Assembly: GCA_007118525.1 (NCBI GenBank)
Contig: SKRK01000212.1
Coordinates: 1-8,645 of the forward strand
DNA: 8,645 bases
Direction: 5' to 3'
From: Balneolaceae bacterium
GTDB taxonomy: Bacteria > Bacteroidota > Rhodothermia > Balneolales > Balneolaceae
Shown: positions 6,492 to 8,645 of the stretch, piece after piece
How the letters are laid out: each line of letters opens with the position of its first letter
How positions within the stretch are numbered: position 1 is the first letter of the stretch
The notes under the pieces: generated by a model
Database searches by the model: none
What the model saw: the letters and a program-made list of their open reading frames with translations, nothing else
What the model was told of the DNA's origin: nothing
Translations under genes and position numbers: made by a program

Positions 6492-7184
6492 ATGGAGCTT
6501 TCGCCACTATTACAGGCCGCTAAGACAGGAGATTTAAACCAGGTAAAAGCATTGCATGCAGCGGGGGGCGACCTCAATGAAACGCACAGGAATGGCGCTT
6601 CTGCATTGATCTATGCTGCTGAGAATGGCCATATGGATGTGGTAAAATACCTGATTGAAGAGGGGGCAGACCCCGCTATCCAGACCAAGATGGGAGGCAC
6701 AGCCCTGAATCGTGCGGCCGAAAACGGATATATCGGCATTATGAAATATCTGCTCGACAAAGGCACGCCTATAGGCGATCTTGCCCTAATAGTTGCCGCC
6801 AGGGAAGGAAACCCGGAAGCGGTTAAGCTTTTGATTGACGAAGGGGCTGATGTAAATGCACAGCAACGATGGGGCCAAACAGCCCTGATGCTTGCTGCGA
6901 GGGAAGGCCACTCAACGACCGTGAAACTACTGATAGAGATGGGCGCAAACGTACGGTTGAAGGATAAAAATGGTGATACTGCCCTGAATATTGCCATAGA
7001 TAATGACAATATTGACGTGGCCATGCAGCTCAGAAGAGCCGGAGCGAAAGCCCAGGTTAAGAAAAAGCCACCTGTTGCTGCTCCCGCCGACGATGATGAT
7101 GATGATCCGTCAGCTTCCGAAATGGACGATTTGATCAGCGATGATTCGGACGACATGCCCGATGATGTGGAGCTTGATGATTAA
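6492..7184 (+). CDS. Ankyrin-repeat protein with a strongly acidic C-terminal tail
   Basis: This 230-residue protein has about six ankyrin repeats, roughly residues 3-33, 34-66, 67-95, 96-127, 128-159 and 160-187. They are recognisable by the TAL..AA.EGH and VKLLIE.GA consensus pieces, for example TALMLAAREGH (130-140) and VKLLIEMGANV (144-154). The third-to-fourth junction (GTPIGDLALIVAAREGN) is several residues short, so the loop there is trimmed. After a Lys/Pro/Ala linker (186-199, with KKKPP), the tail from 200 to 230 has 18 Asp or Glu in 31 residues, starting with six Asp in a row. There is no signal peptide or membrane segment, so it is probably cytoplasmic. Ankyrin stacks bind other proteins; the partner is unknown and I do not assign a process. 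The ATG at 6492 begins directly with the first repeat. It sits alone between AT-rich and structured gaps, so it may be monocistronic. Confidence 0.9.
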   Translation: MELSPLLQAAKTGDLNQVKALHAAGGDLNETHRNGASALIYAAENGHMDVVKYLIEEGADPAIQTKMGGTALNRAAENGYIGIMKYLLDKGTPIGDLALIVAAREGNPEAVKLLIDEGADVNAQQRWGQTALMLAAREGHSTTVKLLIEMGANVRLKDKNGDTALNIAIDNDNIDVAMQLRRAGAKAQVKKKPPVAAPADDDDDDPSASEMDDLISDDSDDMPDDVELDD

Positions 7185-8540
<1,356 letters not shown>

Positions 8541-8551
8541 GAATCTTCCAG

Positions 8552-8569
8552 CCAACGTTGAAGCGTTGG
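8552..8569 (+). other. Small hairpin just after gap
   Basis: CCAACG (8552-8557) pairs with CGTTGG (8564-8569) around a six-base loop, 11 bases after the gap stop codon. No T-run follows, so it is not the terminator itself. It could stabilise the 3' end of the mRNA. Confidence 0.35.
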
Positions 8570-8601
8570 GAGAACCGGCATTCTGTTCAGACAGATGTTA
8601 C

Positions 8602-8634
8602 AACCCGCATCGGTATTCCGGTGCGGGTTTTTTT
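8602..8634 (+). terminator. Intrinsic terminator of gap
   Basis: AACCCGCATCGG (8602-8613) pairs with CCGGTGCGGGTT (8618-8629), twelve pairs with one wobble, around a TATT loop. A run of seven T (8628-8634) begins at the base of the stem. This is a textbook Rho-independent terminator on the + strand. Confidence 0.93.
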
Positions 8635-8645
8635 ATTTAATGTGG

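Noticed and set aside
6611..7156. 181-codon frame on the minus strand opposite the ankyrin gene
   Set aside because: It is the shadow of the repeat-coding sequence: Ser/Ala-rich, no recognisable domain, and fully overlapped by a clear ankyrin gene.

Overview
The window looks like a housekeeping stretch from a Bacteroidota/Rhodothermota-type (FCB group) bacterium. A Balneolales-like member is my best guess, but this is inference from protein style, not a database match. The clues are a peptide deformylase with the acidic insertion common in Bacteroidetes, a ruvX-def-fmt gene order, a single bifunctional Rel protein, AT-rich intergenic DNA, and start codons that mostly lack a Shine-Dalgarno sequence. 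Every gene I can support is on the + strand. I see no mobile element, CRISPR array, tRNA or rRNA.

Layout. Bases 2-781 are the 3' part of a sensor histidine kinase gene that runs off the left edge. It is followed after 51 bases by a stand-alone metal-binding cupin of the type II mannose-6-phosphate isomerase C-terminal class (833-1351). A 212-base AT-rich gap holds an intrinsic terminator-like hairpin (1447-1480). Next is a full-length bifunctional (p)ppGpp synthetase/hydrolase (1564-3807). After a 175-base gap come an HU/IHF-family DNA-binding protein (3983-4306) and, with no gap, the YqgF/RuvX nuclease (4307-4738). Peptide deformylase (4846-5409) and methionyl-tRNA formyltransferase (5423-6346) follow and form the matched pair that adds and removes the N-formyl group of initiator methionine. 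An ankyrin-repeat protein with a very acidic tail (6492-7184) comes next. The 357-base gap after it has an unexpectedly GC-rich, hairpin-forming left half. The window closes with glyceraldehyde-3-phosphate dehydrogenase (7542-8540), preceded by the only strong Shine-Dalgarno sequence in the window and followed by a strong intrinsic terminator (8602-8634).

How the genes relate. The set covers signalling (kinase), stringent response (Rel), nucleoid and rRNA maturation or recombination (HU-like, RuvX), translation initiation chemistry (Def, Fmt) and glycolysis (Gap). The points most worth checking are a 13-A run inside rel where gain of one A would give a hydrolase-only protein, the GC-rich structured block before gap, and the acidic-tailed ankyrin protein. 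I found no convincing new multi-gene system.
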